A stretch of 64,000 nt of DNA, taken from the NCBI RefSeq assembly GCF_001634625.1, contig NZ_LRSE01000008.1, forward strand, positions 1 to 64,000, in the 5' to 3' direction. Below the pieces are notes generated by a model. That model ran no database searches and was not told where the DNA came from. It worked only from the letters and a program-made list of their open reading frames with translations. Origin of the DNA: Croceicoccus bisphenolivorans. Its GTDB lineage: Bacteria > Pseudomonadota > Alphaproteobacteria > Sphingomonadales > Sphingomonadaceae. Shown here in pieces: positions 25,974 through 35,336 of the stretch (within the stretch, counting starts at the first letter, position 1; every line of letters starts with the position of its first letter). A program made the position numbers and the translations under genes.

Positions 25974-26705
25974 TCATGCCAGCGCGGCCACCCTTGTCAG
26001 AACGTCGCTTGCGTGTTCCTTGCGGCAGATCAGAAGGTCCGGCAGGTAGGTGTCCGCCTGGTTGTAGACGATCTCGCTGCCGTCGATCCGCGAACAGTGA
26101 AGGCCATGGGCCAGCGCTACCGCGACAGGGGCGCAGCTGTCCCACTCATACTGCCCGCCCGAGTGCAGGTAGATGTCCGCTTCGCCGCGCACGATGGCCA
26201 TGGCCTTGGCCCCGGCGCTGCCCATCGGGATCAGTTCGGCGCCGATCGCCTCTGACACGGCCACCGCCTCTGCGGCGGGGCGCGTGCGGCTGACCACCAT
26301 GCGCAGCTTTTCGGGCGCAGGGGGTACGGCGCCGGGAACGTCCGTGCGCAGAACCGCGCCAACCCCCGGCAATGCCACCGCGCCGGTCACGGCCTTGCCA
26401 TCGATGGCGAGGCCGACGTGAACTGCCCAGTCCGCACGTTCCTCGCCATATTCGCGGGTGCCGTCCACCGGGTCCACGATCCACACGCGCTGCTTCGCGA
26501 GGCGTTCGTGGGTGTCCTTGCTCTCTTCGGACAGCAACCCGTCGTCGGGCCGCTGCTGGCGCAGGGCATGGACGAGGAACTGGTTCGCGGTCTCGTCGCC
26601 GGCCTTGCCCAATGCCTTGCCATCAAACATGCCGCTGGCCCTTACCTCAAGCAGGATGCGTCCGGCGCATTCGGCAAGGTGGGCAGCAAGTTCGGCATCG
26701 GTCAT
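25974..26705 (-). CDS. cysQ: 3'(2'),5'-bisphosphate nucleotidase CysQ
   Basis: 243 residues of the inositol monophosphatase superfamily. It removes the 3'-phosphate of PAP formed when PAPS is used, preventing inhibition of sulfate reduction. Motifs: LLSEESKD and VWIVDPVDGTREYG (metal-binding DPVDGT), and YEWDSCAPVAVALAHG (C-terminal WD motif). Its start overlaps the DUF2061 stop (ATGA), and it lies in the cysD-cysNC operon, supporting the role. Confidence 0.93.
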   Translation of the reverse strand: MTDAELAAHLAECAGRILLEVRASGMFDGKALGKAGDETANQFLVHALRQQRPDDGLLSEESKDTHERLAKQRVWIVDPVDGTREYGEERADWAVHVGLAIDGKAVTGAVALPGVGAVLRTDVPGAVPPAPEKLRMVVSRTRPAAEAVAVSEAIGAELIPMGSAGAKAMAIVRGEADIYLHSGGQYEWDSCAPVAVALAHGLHCSRIDGSEIVYNQADTYLPDLLICRKEHASDVLTRVAALA

Positions 26706-26962
26706 CGGGTATCATCTCCGGTTTGGACAGTAACGGCCTCGCCCTGTTTCAGGCCCCAGCCGATGTTGCTCCATGCCCGTTCGTGCATGTAATAAAGCGC
26801 GATCTTGGTGATCACTTCGGTGCTGGCGATGGCGCCTGCCGCCTTCGGATTGCCGGTGAACAGCCAGCTCAGCACGAAAGTGTCGATGCTGCCCAAGGCA
26901 CGCCAGGTCGCCGCCTTGATCATCGAGCGCGAGTGGGCTTCACGCCCGTTGAAAAGGAACAT
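26702..26962 (-). CDS. DUF2061 small membrane protein in the cys operon
   Basis: 86 residues. The signature of DUF2061 is visible: SMIKAATWRALGSIDTFVLSW, TGNPKAAGAIASTEVITK and YYMHERAWSNIGWG. Two hydrophobic segments suggest a membrane protein. Function is unknown. It is 34 bases after cysNC and overlaps cysQ by four bases, so it belongs to the sulfate activation operon; a role in sulfate or PAPS handling is only suggested by this linkage. Confidence 0.88.
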   Translation of the reverse strand: MFLFNGREAHSRSMIKAATWRALGSIDTFVLSWLFTGNPKAAGAIASTEVITKIALYYMHERAWSNIGWGLKQGEAVTVQTGDDTR

Positions 26963-26996
26963 CCCCGTTAAACTCCCCGTCCGCTAATCCCCCCTC

Positions 26997-28919
26997 TTAC
27001 TTCAGAGGGAGGATCTTGCGAATGATATGATCGGCCGCTTCCTCGGGCGTCATCTCGACCGTGTTGACCACGATGTCGGGTTCGACCGGGGGTTCATAGG
27101 GGCTGTCGATGCCGGTGAAGTTCTTCAGCTTGCCCTCGCGCGCCTTCTTGTAGAGGCCCTTTACGTCACGCTCTTCCGCCACTTCAAGCGGAGTGTCGAC
27201 GAAGATCTCGATGAACTCGCCATCCGGGATCATCTCACGCACCATCTGCCGCTCGGCCCGGAACGGGCTGATGAAGGCGGTGAGGACGATGAGGCCGGCA
27301 TCGACCATCAGCTTGGCGACTTCGCCGATGCGGCGGATGTTCTCAATCCGGTCCGCCTCGGTAAAGCCGAGATCCTTGTTGAGCCCGTGACGGATGTTGT
27401 CGCCATCCAGCAGGAAGGTGTGGCGGTTCATCAGCGCCAGCTTCTTCTCAACCTCGTTTGCGATGGTCGACTTGCCCGATCCCGACAGGCCGGTGAACCA
27501 CAGCACGCGCGGCGTCTGGTTCTTCAGGCCGGCGTGGCTTTCGCGGGTGATGTCGGTCGGCTGCCAGTGGATGTTCTGCGACCGGCGCAGCGAGAAGTTC
27601 AGCATGCCCGCCGCGACCGTCGCGTTGGTGATCTTGTCGACAAGGATGAACCCGCCCAGCGTGCGGCTGTCGGCATAGGGTTCGAACACCAGCGGCTTGT
27701 CGGTGATGATCTCGGCCACGCCGATCTGGTTCAGTTCCAGCGTCTTGGCGGCGAGATGCTCCAGGCTGTTGACGTCGATCTCGTACTTCGGCTGCTGCAC
27801 GGTGGCCGACACGGTCTGCGTCGCCAGCTTCAGCCAGTAACCGCGCCCGACATGCATCGCCTCGTCCGCCATCCACACGATCGTCGCCTCGAACTGGTCG
27901 GCAACTTCGGGCGGCGCGTCGGCGGCGGCAAGCACGTTGCCGCGCGAACAGTCGATCTCGTCCTCCAGCGTCAGCGTGACCGACTGGCCCGCGACGGCTT
28001 CTTCAAGGTCCCCGTCAAAGGTGACGACGGACTTCACCGTGCTCGTCTTGCCCGAAGGCAGCACGCGCACGGCATCGCCCGGCTTCACCGTACCGTTGGA
28101 GATCAGGCCGGAGAAACCGCGGAAGTCGAGGTTCGGGCGATTGACCCACTGAACCGGCATGCGGAAATACCCTTCCGCATCCAGCGAGGAGCGCACTTCC
28201 ACGCTTTCGAGATGCTCGACAAGGCTGGGGCCGGAATACCACGGAGTGTTTTCCGACGGGGCAGTGGTGATGTTGTCGCCCTTGAAGCCGGAGATCGGGA
28301 TCGCGGTGAAGCTCTCGATGCCGATTTCCTTCGCGAAGGCGGCATATTCCGCGACGATCGCGTCGAACGTGGCCTGATCGTAATCGACAAGATCCATCTT
28401 GTTGACCGCCAGCACGATGTTCTTGATGCCGATCAGGTGGCACAGGAACGAGTGCCGCCGGGTCTGGATCAGCACGCCCTTGCGCGCGTCGATCAGGATC
28501 ACGGCCAGATCGGCGGTCGATGCGCCGGTCACCATGTTGCGGGTGTACTGTTCGTGCCCCGGACAGTCGGCAACGATGAACTTGCGCTTTTCCGTATTGA
28601 AGAAGCGGTAGGCGACATCGATGGTGATGCCCTGCTCACGCTCTGCGGCAAGGCCGTCGACCAGCAGCGCGAAGTCGATTTCCTGCCCCTGCGTGCCGAC
28701 ACGCTTGCTGTCGGATTCCAGCGCGGCAAGCTGGTCTTCGAAGATCATCTTCGAATCGTAGAGCAGCCGCCCGATCAGCGTCGACTTGCCATCGTCCACC
28801 GACCCGCAGGTGATGAAACGCAGCATCGTCTTGTGCTGGTGCGTTTCAAGGTACTGGTCGATATCCTCTGCGATCAGCGCTTCGGTCTTGTAGACGGGGT
28901 CGTTCATCACGTCGCTCAT
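26997..28919 (-). CDS. cysNC: Bifunctional sulfate adenylyltransferase subunit 1 / APS kinase
   Basis: 640-residue fusion. The N-terminal GTPase (CysN) carries [14 protein letters not shown] (P-loop), [12 protein letters not shown] (G3) and NKMD (G4), and drives APS synthesis with CysD. From about residue 460 the APS kinase (CysC) begins with [18 protein letters not shown] and converts APS to PAPS. The length is normal for the fused form. Its start overlaps the cysD stop by one base (TGATG). The pathway is cytosolic assimilatory sulfate activation. Confidence 0.96.
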   Translation of the reverse strand: MSDVMNDPVYKTEALIAEDIDQYLETHQHKTMLRFITCGSVDDGKSTLIGRLLYDSKMIFEDQLAALESDSKRVGTQGQEIDFALLVDGLAAEREQGITIDVAYRFFNTEKRKFIVADCPGHEQYTRNMVTGASTADLAVILIDARKGVLIQTRRHSFLCHLIGIKNIVLAVNKMDLVDYDQATFDAIVAEYAAFAKEIGIESFTAIPISGFKGDNITTAPSENTPWYSGPSLVEHLESVEVRSSLDAEGYFRMPVQWVNRPNLDFRGFSGLISNGTVKPGDAVRVLPSGKTSTVKSVVTFDGDLEEAVAGQSVTLTLEDEIDCSRGNVLAAADAPPEVADQFEATIVWMADEAMHVGRGYWLKLATQTVSATVQQPKYEIDVNSLEHLAAKTLELNQIGVAEIITDKPLVFEPYADSRTLGGFILVDKITNATVAAGMLNFSLRRSQNIHWQPTDITRESHAGLKNQTPRVLWFTGLSGSGKSTIANEVEKKLALMNRHTFLLDGDNIRHGLNKDLGFTEADRIENIRRIGEVAKLMVDAGLIVLTAFISPFRAERQMVREMIPDGEFIEIFVDTPLEVAEERDVKGLYKKAREGKLKNFTGIDSPYEPPVEPDIVVNTVEMTPEEAADHIIRKILPLK

Positions 28920-29830
28920 CAGAAATACCCCTCCTGCTTCTTCTTCTCCATGCCAGCGCCGCCCGCATCCTTGTCGATGGCGCGGCCCTGCCGCTCGCTG
29001 GTCGTCGTCAGCAGGGTTTCCTGGATCACTTCGGAAAGCGTCGCCGCCTCGCTCTCGACAGCACCCGTCAGCGGGTAACAGCCCAATGTGCGGAAACGGA
29101 TCGAACGGTCCATCGGCACTTCGCCGTCCTTCAACGGGAAGCGTTCGTCGTCGACCATCAGCAACATGCCGTCACGCTCCACCGTCGGGCGTTTTTCGGC
29201 GAAATAGAGCGGAACGATCTCGATCTGCTCAAGCTGGATGTATTGCCACACGTCCAGCTCGGTCCAGTTGCTGATCGGGAAGACGCGGATGCTCTCCCCC
29301 TTGTTCTTGCGCGCGTTGTAGAGGTTCCACAGTTCGGGGCGCTGGTTCTTCGGGTCCCAGCCGTGACTGGCCGTGCGGAAGGAGAAGATGCGCTCTTTCG
29401 CGCGGCTCTTCTCCTCGTCACGGCGCGCACCGCCGAAGGCCGCGTCGAAATTCCACTTGTCGAGCGCCTGCTTCAGCCCTTCGGTCTTCCACATGTCGGT
29501 GTGCAGCGGGCCGTGATCGAACGGGTTGATCCCCCGCTCCTTCGCCTCCGGATTCTGGTAGACCAGCAAGTCCATGCCCGCATCTTTCGCCGCCTTGTCG
29601 CGCAAGTCGTACATGGCGCGGAACTTCCACGTCGTGTCGACATGCAGCAGCGGGAACGGCGGCGGCGAAGGGTAGAACGCCTTCTTGGCCAGATGCAGCA
29701 TCACCGCGCTGTCCTTGCCCACGGAATAGAGCATGACCGGATTCCCGGCCTCTGCCACCACCTCGCGGATGATGTGGATCGCCTCTGCTTCCAGTCTCTG
29801 GATATGGGTCAGGGTCTTGCTGTCGGTCAT
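28919..29830 (-). CDS. cysD: Sulfate adenylyltransferase subunit 2 CysD
   Basis: 303 residues from ATG 29830, the start that gives the conserved [20 protein letters not shown]-terminus; longer frames upstream run into the regulatory region. The ATP-pyrophosphatase motif reads [16 protein letters not shown]. Further conserved parts are [11 protein letters not shown] and [16 protein letters not shown]. With CysN it makes APS from ATP and sulfate. It is the first gene of the five-gene operon and diverges from the LuxR-type regulator across 96 bases containing a strong dyad. Confidence 0.95.
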   Translation of the reverse strand: MTDSKTLTHIQRLEAEAIHIIREVVAEAGNPVMLYSVGKDSAVMLHLAKKAFYPSPPPFPLLHVDTTWKFRAMYDLRDKAAKDAGMDLLVYQNPEAKERGINPFDHGPLHTDMWKTEGLKQALDKWNFDAAFGGARRDEEKSRAKERIFSFRTASHGWDPKNQRPELWNLYNARKNKGESIRVFPISNWTELDVWQYIQLEQIEIVPLYFAEKRPTVERDGMLLMVDDERFPLKDGEVPMDRSIRFRTLGCYPLTGAVESEAATLSEVIQETLLTTTSERQGRAIDKDAGGAGMEKKKQEGYF

Positions 29831-29891
29831 GTCGGGTCCGCGTGGGGTGTAAATCGAAGGTGGGGCAGATGGCATCGCCCCCGCCCTATTG

Positions 29892-29911
29892 CACCTCCCA
29901 TATGGTAGGTG
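29892..29911. promoter_or_regulatory. 20-bp near-perfect dyad in the cysD / LuxR-regulator divergent region
   Basis: CACCTCCCATATGGTAGGTG is palindromic except for one symmetric mismatch pair (C and T at arms' sixth positions). It lies 15 bases upstream of the regulator start and 61 bases upstream of cysD. Size and symmetry fit a LuxR-type operator. A second small inverted repeat, GTATT-GAA-AATAC (29911-29923), abuts it. It is the natural candidate for autoregulation and cysD control. Confidence 0.65.
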
Positions 29912-29926
29912 TATTGAAAATACGCC

Positions 29927-30949
29927 ATGCGCTTCCCCGCTCTCGACGAAACCGACCTGTTGGTGCCCCTGCACGAAGGGCAGTTCGAACAGCCCTTGTG
30001 GCAGACATTCCTCGCCCGCCTGCGCGCGGCGGGCAGCGTCGGCGGGGCTGCGATCCTGCTGCACGGCGCTGAAACGGTGGAACTGGTTTCGGGCAGCTTC
30101 CCGTCCGGCCTGCTCGGCGAAATCGCCACGGCCAATCCTGCGTTACGCGACGGGCGTGTGTACGACAGATCGGAACTGGACGGGGTCGATACGGACGTCG
30201 CGGGCCTTCGGGTCATGCGCCTCCACCCGCGCGGCGACATCGGGGCGACGCTCGCCCTGATCGACGAGAGGCCCATCGGAGCGGCGACTGGCAGCCTGCT
30301 CGCCTCGCTCGCCCCGCACTTTCGCGCCGCGCTGCGCACTTTCGCGGCACTGGAACGCGAACGCACCCGCGCGGAACTGAGCGAAGGGGTCATCGCGCGG
30401 ATGAACTTCGGCTGGATCTCGCTGGACCGCCAGTGCCGCATCGTCGACCTCAACGCCCCGGCGGACCGCGTGCTGCGCCTGTCGGGCCTGCTGCGGCGCG
30501 GTGCCTACGACCGGCTGGTCCCCGCCTCCCCCGCCGCCGACCGCGAACTGGGCCAACTGGTCGCGCGCTGTGCAGAGGAACCCGACATGCGGCCCCATGC
30601 GCTCAACCTGTCGCGCGATCCGTGGATCGACTTGCTGGTAACGCCCGTACGGGTAGAGGGGCTTGGCACCGGCGGGCAGGCAGTGGCGCTGGTCTACCTG
30701 CGCGGCGATCGTTCATCACAGGCCGACCGGCAGGAACAGCTGGCCGACCTGTTCCAGCTCACCCCCAGCGAGGCGAAGCTGGCATGGTCGATGGCGCAAG
30801 GGCTGTCGATTGCGGAGGCGGCGGAAGAACACGGCCTGACGACAGAAACCGCGCGCTATTACTCGAAGAAGATCTACGCCAAGACCGGCGCGCGCGGGCA
30901 GGCCGACCTGGTCCGCCACATCCTGACCGGTGTGCTGGCGCTGGCCTAG
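29927..30949 (+). CDS. LuxR-family transcriptional regulator
   Basis: 340 residues. The C-terminal quarter is a LuxR/NarL-type helix-turn-helix: [37 protein letters not shown] and [19 protein letters not shown]. The N-terminal 270 residues contain a PAS-like middle ([24 protein letters not shown]) but no recognisable autoinducer or receiver domain. It is divergent from cysD with a 20-bp dyad between them. Sphingomonad regulators of this architecture are common and mostly uncharacterised. Control of the sulfate operon is inference from position. Confidence 0.85.
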   Translation: MRFPALDETDLLVPLHEGQFEQPLWQTFLARLRAAGSVGGAAILLHGAETVELVSGSFPSGLLGEIATANPALRDGRVYDRSELDGVDTDVAGLRVMRLHPRGDIGATLALIDERPIGAATGSLLASLAPHFRAALRTFAALERERTRAELSEGVIARMNFGWISLDRQCRIVDLNAPADRVLRLSGLLRRGAYDRLVPASPAADRELGQLVARCAEEPDMRPHALNLSRDPWIDLLVTPVRVEGLGTGGQAVALVYLRGDRSSQADRQEQLADLFQLTPSEAKLAWSMAQGLSIAEAAEEHGLTTETARYYSKKIYAKTGARGQADLVRHILTGVLALA

Positions 30950-30957
30950 ATGTGAAA

Positions 30958-30988
30958 CGGGGCGCGAACCCAATTGGTTCACACCCCG
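30958..30988. terminator. Stem-loop between convergent luxR-type and gapR genes
   Basis: GAACC-caatt-GGTTC forms the top of a stem, extended by CGGGG/CCCCG across a three-base internal loop. It sits between two convergent genes and could terminate both; there is no clear T-tract. Confidence 0.45.
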
Positions 30989-31014
30989 CATACCACCAGC
31001 CAAAACTAGCAGGA

Positions 31015-31299
31015 TCAGATCATGCCAAGCGCAGCCATGTAGGTTTCCAGCACTGCTTCCTCGTGCTCGAAATCTTCCTTCTTCTGCTTGCGGATGCGCA
31101 TGATCTTGCGCATCGCCTTCACGTCGAAACCGCGGGCCTTGGCTTCGGCGAAAACGTCCTTCACGTCCTCGGCAATGCCCTTCTTCTCTTCTTCAAGGCG
31201 TTCGGCCCGCTCGATCAGCAGGCGCAGCTCGTCAGCCGTCACATTGTTGACGCCCATCGCCTGATCCGCACCGCCGATGGTTGCGACTTCGTCTTCCAT
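31015..31299 (-). CDS. gapR: GapR-like nucleoid-associated protein (DUF2312)
   Basis: 94 residues. The middle and C-terminus match DUF2312: LIERAERLEEEKKGIAEDVK, EAKARGFDVKAMRKIMRIRK and EEAVLETYMAALG. In Caulobacter, GapR is a DUF2312 protein that binds AT-rich, overtwisted DNA and is essential for normal replication. The long heptad-like N-terminal helix fits the coiled-coil dimer. It is downstream of DUF1244, a usual alphaproteobacterial neighbour. Confidence 0.9.
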   Translation of the reverse strand: MEDEVATIGGADQAMGVNNVTADELRLLIERAERLEEEKKGIAEDVKDVFAEAKARGFDVKAMRKIMRIRKQKKEDFEHEEAVLETYMAALGMI

Positions 31300-31440
31300 G
31301 TCTGAATCCTTCCGATTTGGGTGAGGCGAGGGTCTGCGAACAAGCGACCACTCGCGAGAATCACGAAGCGCCGCTGATAGCCGCCTGCGCGTTCACGGTG
31401 AAGTGCGGGCCGGCGATTTCCACCGACACACCGCACGGGC

Positions 31441-31752
31441 CTATCGCGCGTTCTTTGCCACGCTCTCTTCCATGCGGGCCAGTTGCTCCGGCGTGGCGGG
31501 CGTCTGGTAGCGCTCCTTCCACTCGTCCATCCCCATGCCATGGATCACGGCCCGCGCCTCCGCCTTGTCGCCATCGAATCCGGCATCGCGAATCCAGTCG
31601 GCAAGGCAGTTGCGGCAAAATCCCGACAGCCCCATCAGGTCGATGTTCTGGGCATCGTGGCGATGGCGCAGATGGCGCACCAGCCGCCGGAACGCCGCAG
31701 CGGCGACCGCGTCGGGCAGCGCGTCCAAAGTGTCATTTTCGCTTACGGGCAT
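31441..31752 (-). CDS. DUF1244 family protein
   Basis: 103 residues from ATG 31752 (an upstream in-frame TTG is less likely). The core reads LVRHLRHRHDAQNIDLMGLS followed by GFCRNCLADW, the diagnostic DUF1244 block with a Cys-x2-Cys. Function is unknown; the histidines and cysteines could bind metal. The 141 bases between it and gapR contain no gene I can support. It diverges from pyk. Confidence 0.88.
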   Translation of the reverse strand: MPVSENDTLDALPDAVAAAAFRRLVRHLRHRHDAQNIDLMGLSGFCRNCLADWIRDAGFDGDKAEARAVIHGMGMDEWKERYQTPATPEQLARMEESVAKNAR

Positions 31753-31875
31753 GTCGGGATCACAGGACAAGTCGTTTTGCTCCAGTTTTCATGGCGTCAT
31801 CGCGGTTGCGCATAGTGCTGGCAATCAATAGGCCTCGCAACACAGCATTCCCTTCAGGCGCAGGTATCCTCACGC

Positions 31876-33333
31876 GTGAACAAGTTCGACCCACGGGGCC
31901 GCAAGGTCAAGATTCTCGCAACTCTCGGTCCGGCCAGCCGTGACCCGGACATGATCGAACGGCTGGTGAAGGCCGGGGCGGATGCCTTTCGCGTCAACAT
32001 GAGCCATGGGGAACACGAAACCCACGCCGAAACGATTGCCGCGATCCGCGCGCTGGAAAAGAAGTCCGGTCGCCCGATCGGCATCCTGTGCGACCTTCAG
32101 GGCCCGAAACTGCGCGTCGGCAAGTTCAAGGAGGGCAAGGTCGTCATCCCGCACGGTCGCCACTTCACGCTGGACCGCAAGGACGAGCCCGGCGACGAAA
32201 CCCGCGTCCAGTTGCCCCACCCCGAACTGTTTGGCCTGCTGCAAAAGGGCCAGCGCCTGCTGATCGACGACGGCAAGATCCGCCTGCGCGTGATCAAGGC
32301 GGACGAGAACGAGATTCTGTGCAGCGCCGAAGTCGGCGGTGTCATTTCCGACCGCAAGGGCGTGAACGTGCCCGACGCGGAAATCCCGATCCCCGCGCTG
32401 ACCGACAAGGATCGCCGCGACCTTGCTTTCGCCGTGCAGCACAAGGCGGACTGGATCGCGCTTTCCTTCGTGCAGCGCCCCGAAGACGTGGCCGAAGCCC
32501 GCCGGTTGATGGGCGGCTACGGCGCGCTGATGGCCAAGATCGAGAAGCCGCTGGCGGTGCGCCACCTCGACGGCATCCTCGAACTGTCGGACGGGATCAT
32601 GGTCGCGCGCGGTGACCTTGGCGTCGAACTGAACCCGGAAGAAGTGCCGCCGCTGCAAAAACGCATCGTCCAGCAGGCCCGCGCGGCGGGCAAACCCGTT
32701 GTCGTGGCGACGCAGATGCTGGAATCGATGATCGAAAGCCCCGCGCCGACCCGCGCGGAAGTGTCCGACGTCGCCAATGCGGTCTACGACGGGGCAGACG
32801 CGGTCATGCTCAGCGCCGAAACCGCCGCGGGCCAGTGGCCGCAGGAAGCGGTGACGATCATGGACCGGATCGCCGGACAGGTCGAAAAGGACCCCGGCTA
32901 TGACGAGCGTATCCGTTTGACGGGCGTGGAGCCGGACGCGACGACATCGGACGCGCTGGCGGCGGCCTGTTCCTCGATCGCGCGAACACTCAATATTTCG
33001 GCCATCACCGTTTTCACCGGTTCCGGCAGCAGCGCGCGGCGCGTTGCGCGCGAACGCCCGCGCGTACCGCTGCTGGTGCTGACACCCGCGCTGTCCACCG
33101 CGCGCAGGCTGGCGCTCCTATGGGGTGTCCACGCGGTGCAGACGAAGGACATCGGCAGCTTCGAAGAGATGATTGCCAAGGGCAAGCGCATGGCGCTGCG
33201 CCACGGTTTCGGCACAGCTGGCGGCAAGATCATCGTGCTGGCGGGCGTTCCCTTCGGCACGCCGGGCGCGACCAACCTGCTGCATGTCGTGACGCTGTCG
33301 GGTGACGAGCTGAAACGCTACGAAGGGCAATGA
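31876..33333 (+). CDS. pyk: Pyruvate kinase
   Basis: 485 residues. Converts PEP and ADP to pyruvate and ATP. Motifs in order: KILATLGPASRD, VNMSHGEHETH, CDLQGPKLRVG, LMAKIEKPLAVRH (catalytic Lys), IMVARGDLGVEL (metal-binding), VVVATQMLESMIES and the C-terminal allosteric domain with FTGSGSSARRVARERP. Length is normal. The 5' flank is shared with the divergent DUF1244 gene. Confidence 0.96.
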   Translation: MNKFDPRGRKVKILATLGPASRDPDMIERLVKAGADAFRVNMSHGEHETHAETIAAIRALEKKSGRPIGILCDLQGPKLRVGKFKEGKVVIPHGRHFTLDRKDEPGDETRVQLPHPELFGLLQKGQRLLIDDGKIRLRVIKADENEILCSAEVGGVISDRKGVNVPDAEIPIPALTDKDRRDLAFAVQHKADWIALSFVQRPEDVAEARRLMGGYGALMAKIEKPLAVRHLDGILELSDGIMVARGDLGVELNPEEVPPLQKRIVQQARAAGKPVVVATQMLESMIESPAPTRAEVSDVANAVYDGADAVMLSAETAAGQWPQEAVTIMDRIAGQVEKDPGYDERIRLTGVEPDATTSDALAAACSSIARTLNISAITVFTGSGSSARRVARERPRVPLLVLTPALSTARRLALLWGVHAVQTKDIGSFEEMIAKGKRMALRHGFGTAGGKIIVLAGVPFGTPGATNLLHVVTLSGDELKRYEGQ

Positions 33334-33408
33334 TGCGCGCCGGCGGTTGCAGGCGGTTTCGCTTGCAACCGCTTGACCGAATCCGCGCACACTAGCAAGG
33401 GGCTGGCC

Positions 33409-34410
33409 ATGCAGTTCCTTTCGGACAATGCCGCCCCCGTCCATCCCGCCGTCTGGGAAGCGATGCGCCGCGCCGACGCGACCGACGCGCCTTATGACAA
33501 CGATGCCCTGTCCCGTTCGCTGGACCGGGCGTTTTCGGACTTGTTCGGCATGGAATGCGCGGTGCTGTGGACCAGCACCGGCACGGCTGCCAATTGCCTT
33601 GCGCTGGCAACACTGGTGCCTCCCTTCGGCGGGATCGTCTGCCACGACGACGCGCATATCGAACAGGACGAGGCAGGCGCCCCGGAATTCTTCACCCACG
33701 GCGCGAAACTGATGCTGGCCCACGGCCCGCATGCGAAGCTGACGCCAGCCAGCATTGATGCCGTCATCGATCCGATCCGCAACGACATCCACCGCGTCCA
33801 GCCAACCGCCATCGCCATTACGCAGGCAACCGAACAGGGCTGCGTCTACTCCCCCGGCGAACTGGCGGCGCTGACCGCCCATGCAAAGGCAAAGGGGCTG
33901 AAGATCCACATGGACGGTGCGCGTTTTGCCAATGCCGTGGCGCATCTGGATTGCGCGCCGGCGGATGCTGGCCCTGCCCACGGCATCGACACTCTGTCGT
34001 TCGGCATGATCAAGAACGGCGGTATGAGCGCCGAAGCGCTCGTCCTGTTCGATCCGGCGAAAGCGGCAGAGGCAAAGCGCCGCCACAAGCGCGCAGGCCA
34101 GTTGCAATCGAAGGGGCGCTATCTGGCGGCGCAGCTGCTGGCCATGCTGGAAGGTGACGTGTGGCTGGATAACGCCCGCGCCGCCAACCTTGCCGCCGCC
34201 ACGATTGCGAAGGCGGCTGGTGAACGCCTGCTCTATCCGTGCGATGCGAACGAGGTATTCGTCGCGATGTCCCCTGCCGAGCGTGAGGCGCTGCGCGCGC
34301 AAGGTTTCGGCTTCTACGACTGGGGCGCCGATGCCGCGCGGTTCGTCACCGCGTGGAACACCGATGCGACCGATGCGGACAAGCTCGCCGCCGCGATTGC
34401 CGCGCCATGA
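33409..34410 (+). CDS. ltaE: Low-specificity L-threonine aldolase (beta-eliminating lyase family)
   Basis: 333 residues from ATG 33409, which has AAGGGG upstream; the earlier in-frame GTG-type start has none. A PLP fold-type I enzyme cleaving L-threonine or other beta-hydroxy amino acids to glycine and an aldehyde. Visible motifs: SDNAAPVHPAVWEAM, WTSTGTAANCLAL, HMDGARFANAVAHL (PLP-binding Asp) and SFGMIKNGGMSAEALV (Schiff-base Lys). Its stop overlaps the next gene's start (ATGA). Confidence 0.9.
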   Translation: MQFLSDNAAPVHPAVWEAMRRADATDAPYDNDALSRSLDRAFSDLFGMECAVLWTSTGTAANCLALATLVPPFGGIVCHDDAHIEQDEAGAPEFFTHGAKLMLAHGPHAKLTPASIDAVIDPIRNDIHRVQPTAIAITQATEQGCVYSPGELAALTAHAKAKGLKIHMDGARFANAVAHLDCAPADAGPAHGIDTLSFGMIKNGGMSAEALVLFDPAKAAEAKRRHKRAGQLQSKGRYLAAQLLAMLEGDVWLDNARAANLAAATIAKAAGERLLYPCDANEVFVAMSPAEREALRAQGFGFYDWGADAARFVTAWNTDATDADKLAAAIAAP

Positions 34411-35336
34411 CCGGGCCTGCCCATACGATCAAGCCGGCCAAACGCGAGCGGCTGCCGTTTACCGACCCGCGCGCCTTTATCCCCTTCGCCCTCGTCGCGC
34501 TGATCTGGGGTTCGACGTGGCTGGTCATAAAGGACCAGATCAGCGTGGTTCCGCCAAGCTGGACGATCACCTACCGCTTCACGATCGCCAGCCTCGCCAT
34601 GCTGGGACTACTTGCCGTGCGGGGCGAAAAACTGCGGATTTCGCGGGCGGGCCTGCCGGTCGTGCTGATCGTTGCGGGTACGCAGTTCGTGATGAATTTC
34701 CACTTCGTCTACCGCGCGGAACTGACCATCACGTCGGGCATCGTCGCGCTGTTCTTCGCGCTGATCATGATCCCCAATTCGATCCTTGCGTGGGTGTTCC
34801 TGCGCGAAGGGGTGTCGCGCGGCTTCGTCGCCGGATCGGCGGTGGCCATCGCGGGCGTGTCGCTGCTGCTGGTGCACGAATTCCGGATGGTCGGCACCGG
34901 CGGGGCACTGGCAGGCGTGGTCCTTGCCGTGCTGGCCACCGTCTCCGCATCCGTCGCCAACGTGACGCAGGCGAGCGAGCGAGCACACGCGGAACCGTTT
35001 ATGCCGCTGCTGGCGTTCAGCATGATGACGGGCACCGCGATCAACGCGGTGCTGGCGCTGGCGCTTGACGGCCCTCCGGTGTGGGACCCGCGCCCGGCCT
35101 ACGGCCTTGGGCTTGCCTATCTCGGCATCGTGGGATCGGTCATCACCTTCCCGCTCTATTTCACGCTGATCCGCAACATGGGCGCGGGGCGCGCGGCCTA
35201 TATCGGGGTGGCGACGCCAATCCTCGCCATGCTGCTGTCGACGCTGTTCGAAGGGTACGTCTGGACGATGCTGACGGTCGCGGGCTCGCTACTCGCACTC
35301 GTCGGGCTGGCCGTCGCGTTGAAGGCACGCAGCTAG
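34407..35336 (+). CDS. EamA/DMT-superfamily transporter
   Basis: 309 residues, ten predicted membrane segments in two EamA repeats: ALVALIWGSTWLVIK in the first, and LGLAYLGIVGSVITFPLYF with RAAYIGVATPILAMLLS in the second. Family members export amino acids or metabolites. ATGA coupling to threonine aldolase suggests a linked substrate such as threonine or glycine, which is inference. The last 48 bases overlap the convergent epimerase gene. Confidence 0.9.
   Translation: MTGPAHTIKPAKRERLPFTDPRAFIPFALVALIWGSTWLVIKDQISVVPPSWTITYRFTIASLAMLGLLAVRGEKLRISRAGLPVVLIVAGTQFVMNFHFVYRAELTITSGIVALFFALIMIPNSILAWVFLREGVSRGFVAGSAVAIAGVSLLLVHEFRMVGTGGALAGVVLAVLATVSASVANVTQASERAHAEPFMPLLAFSMMTGTAINAVLALALDGPPVWDPRPAYGLGLAYLGIVGSVITFPLYFTLIRNMGAGRAAYIGVATPILAMLLSTLFEGYVWTMLTVAGSLLALVGLAVALKARS

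Noticed and set aside
27027-29078. 683-residue plus-strand frame opposite cysNC
   Set aside because: Mirror of conserved GTPase/APS kinase coding DNA; no family features.
31300-31440. Small gene between DUF1244 and gapR
   Set aside because: Two different frames look mildly coding but neither has a start with ribosome site or spans the gap.
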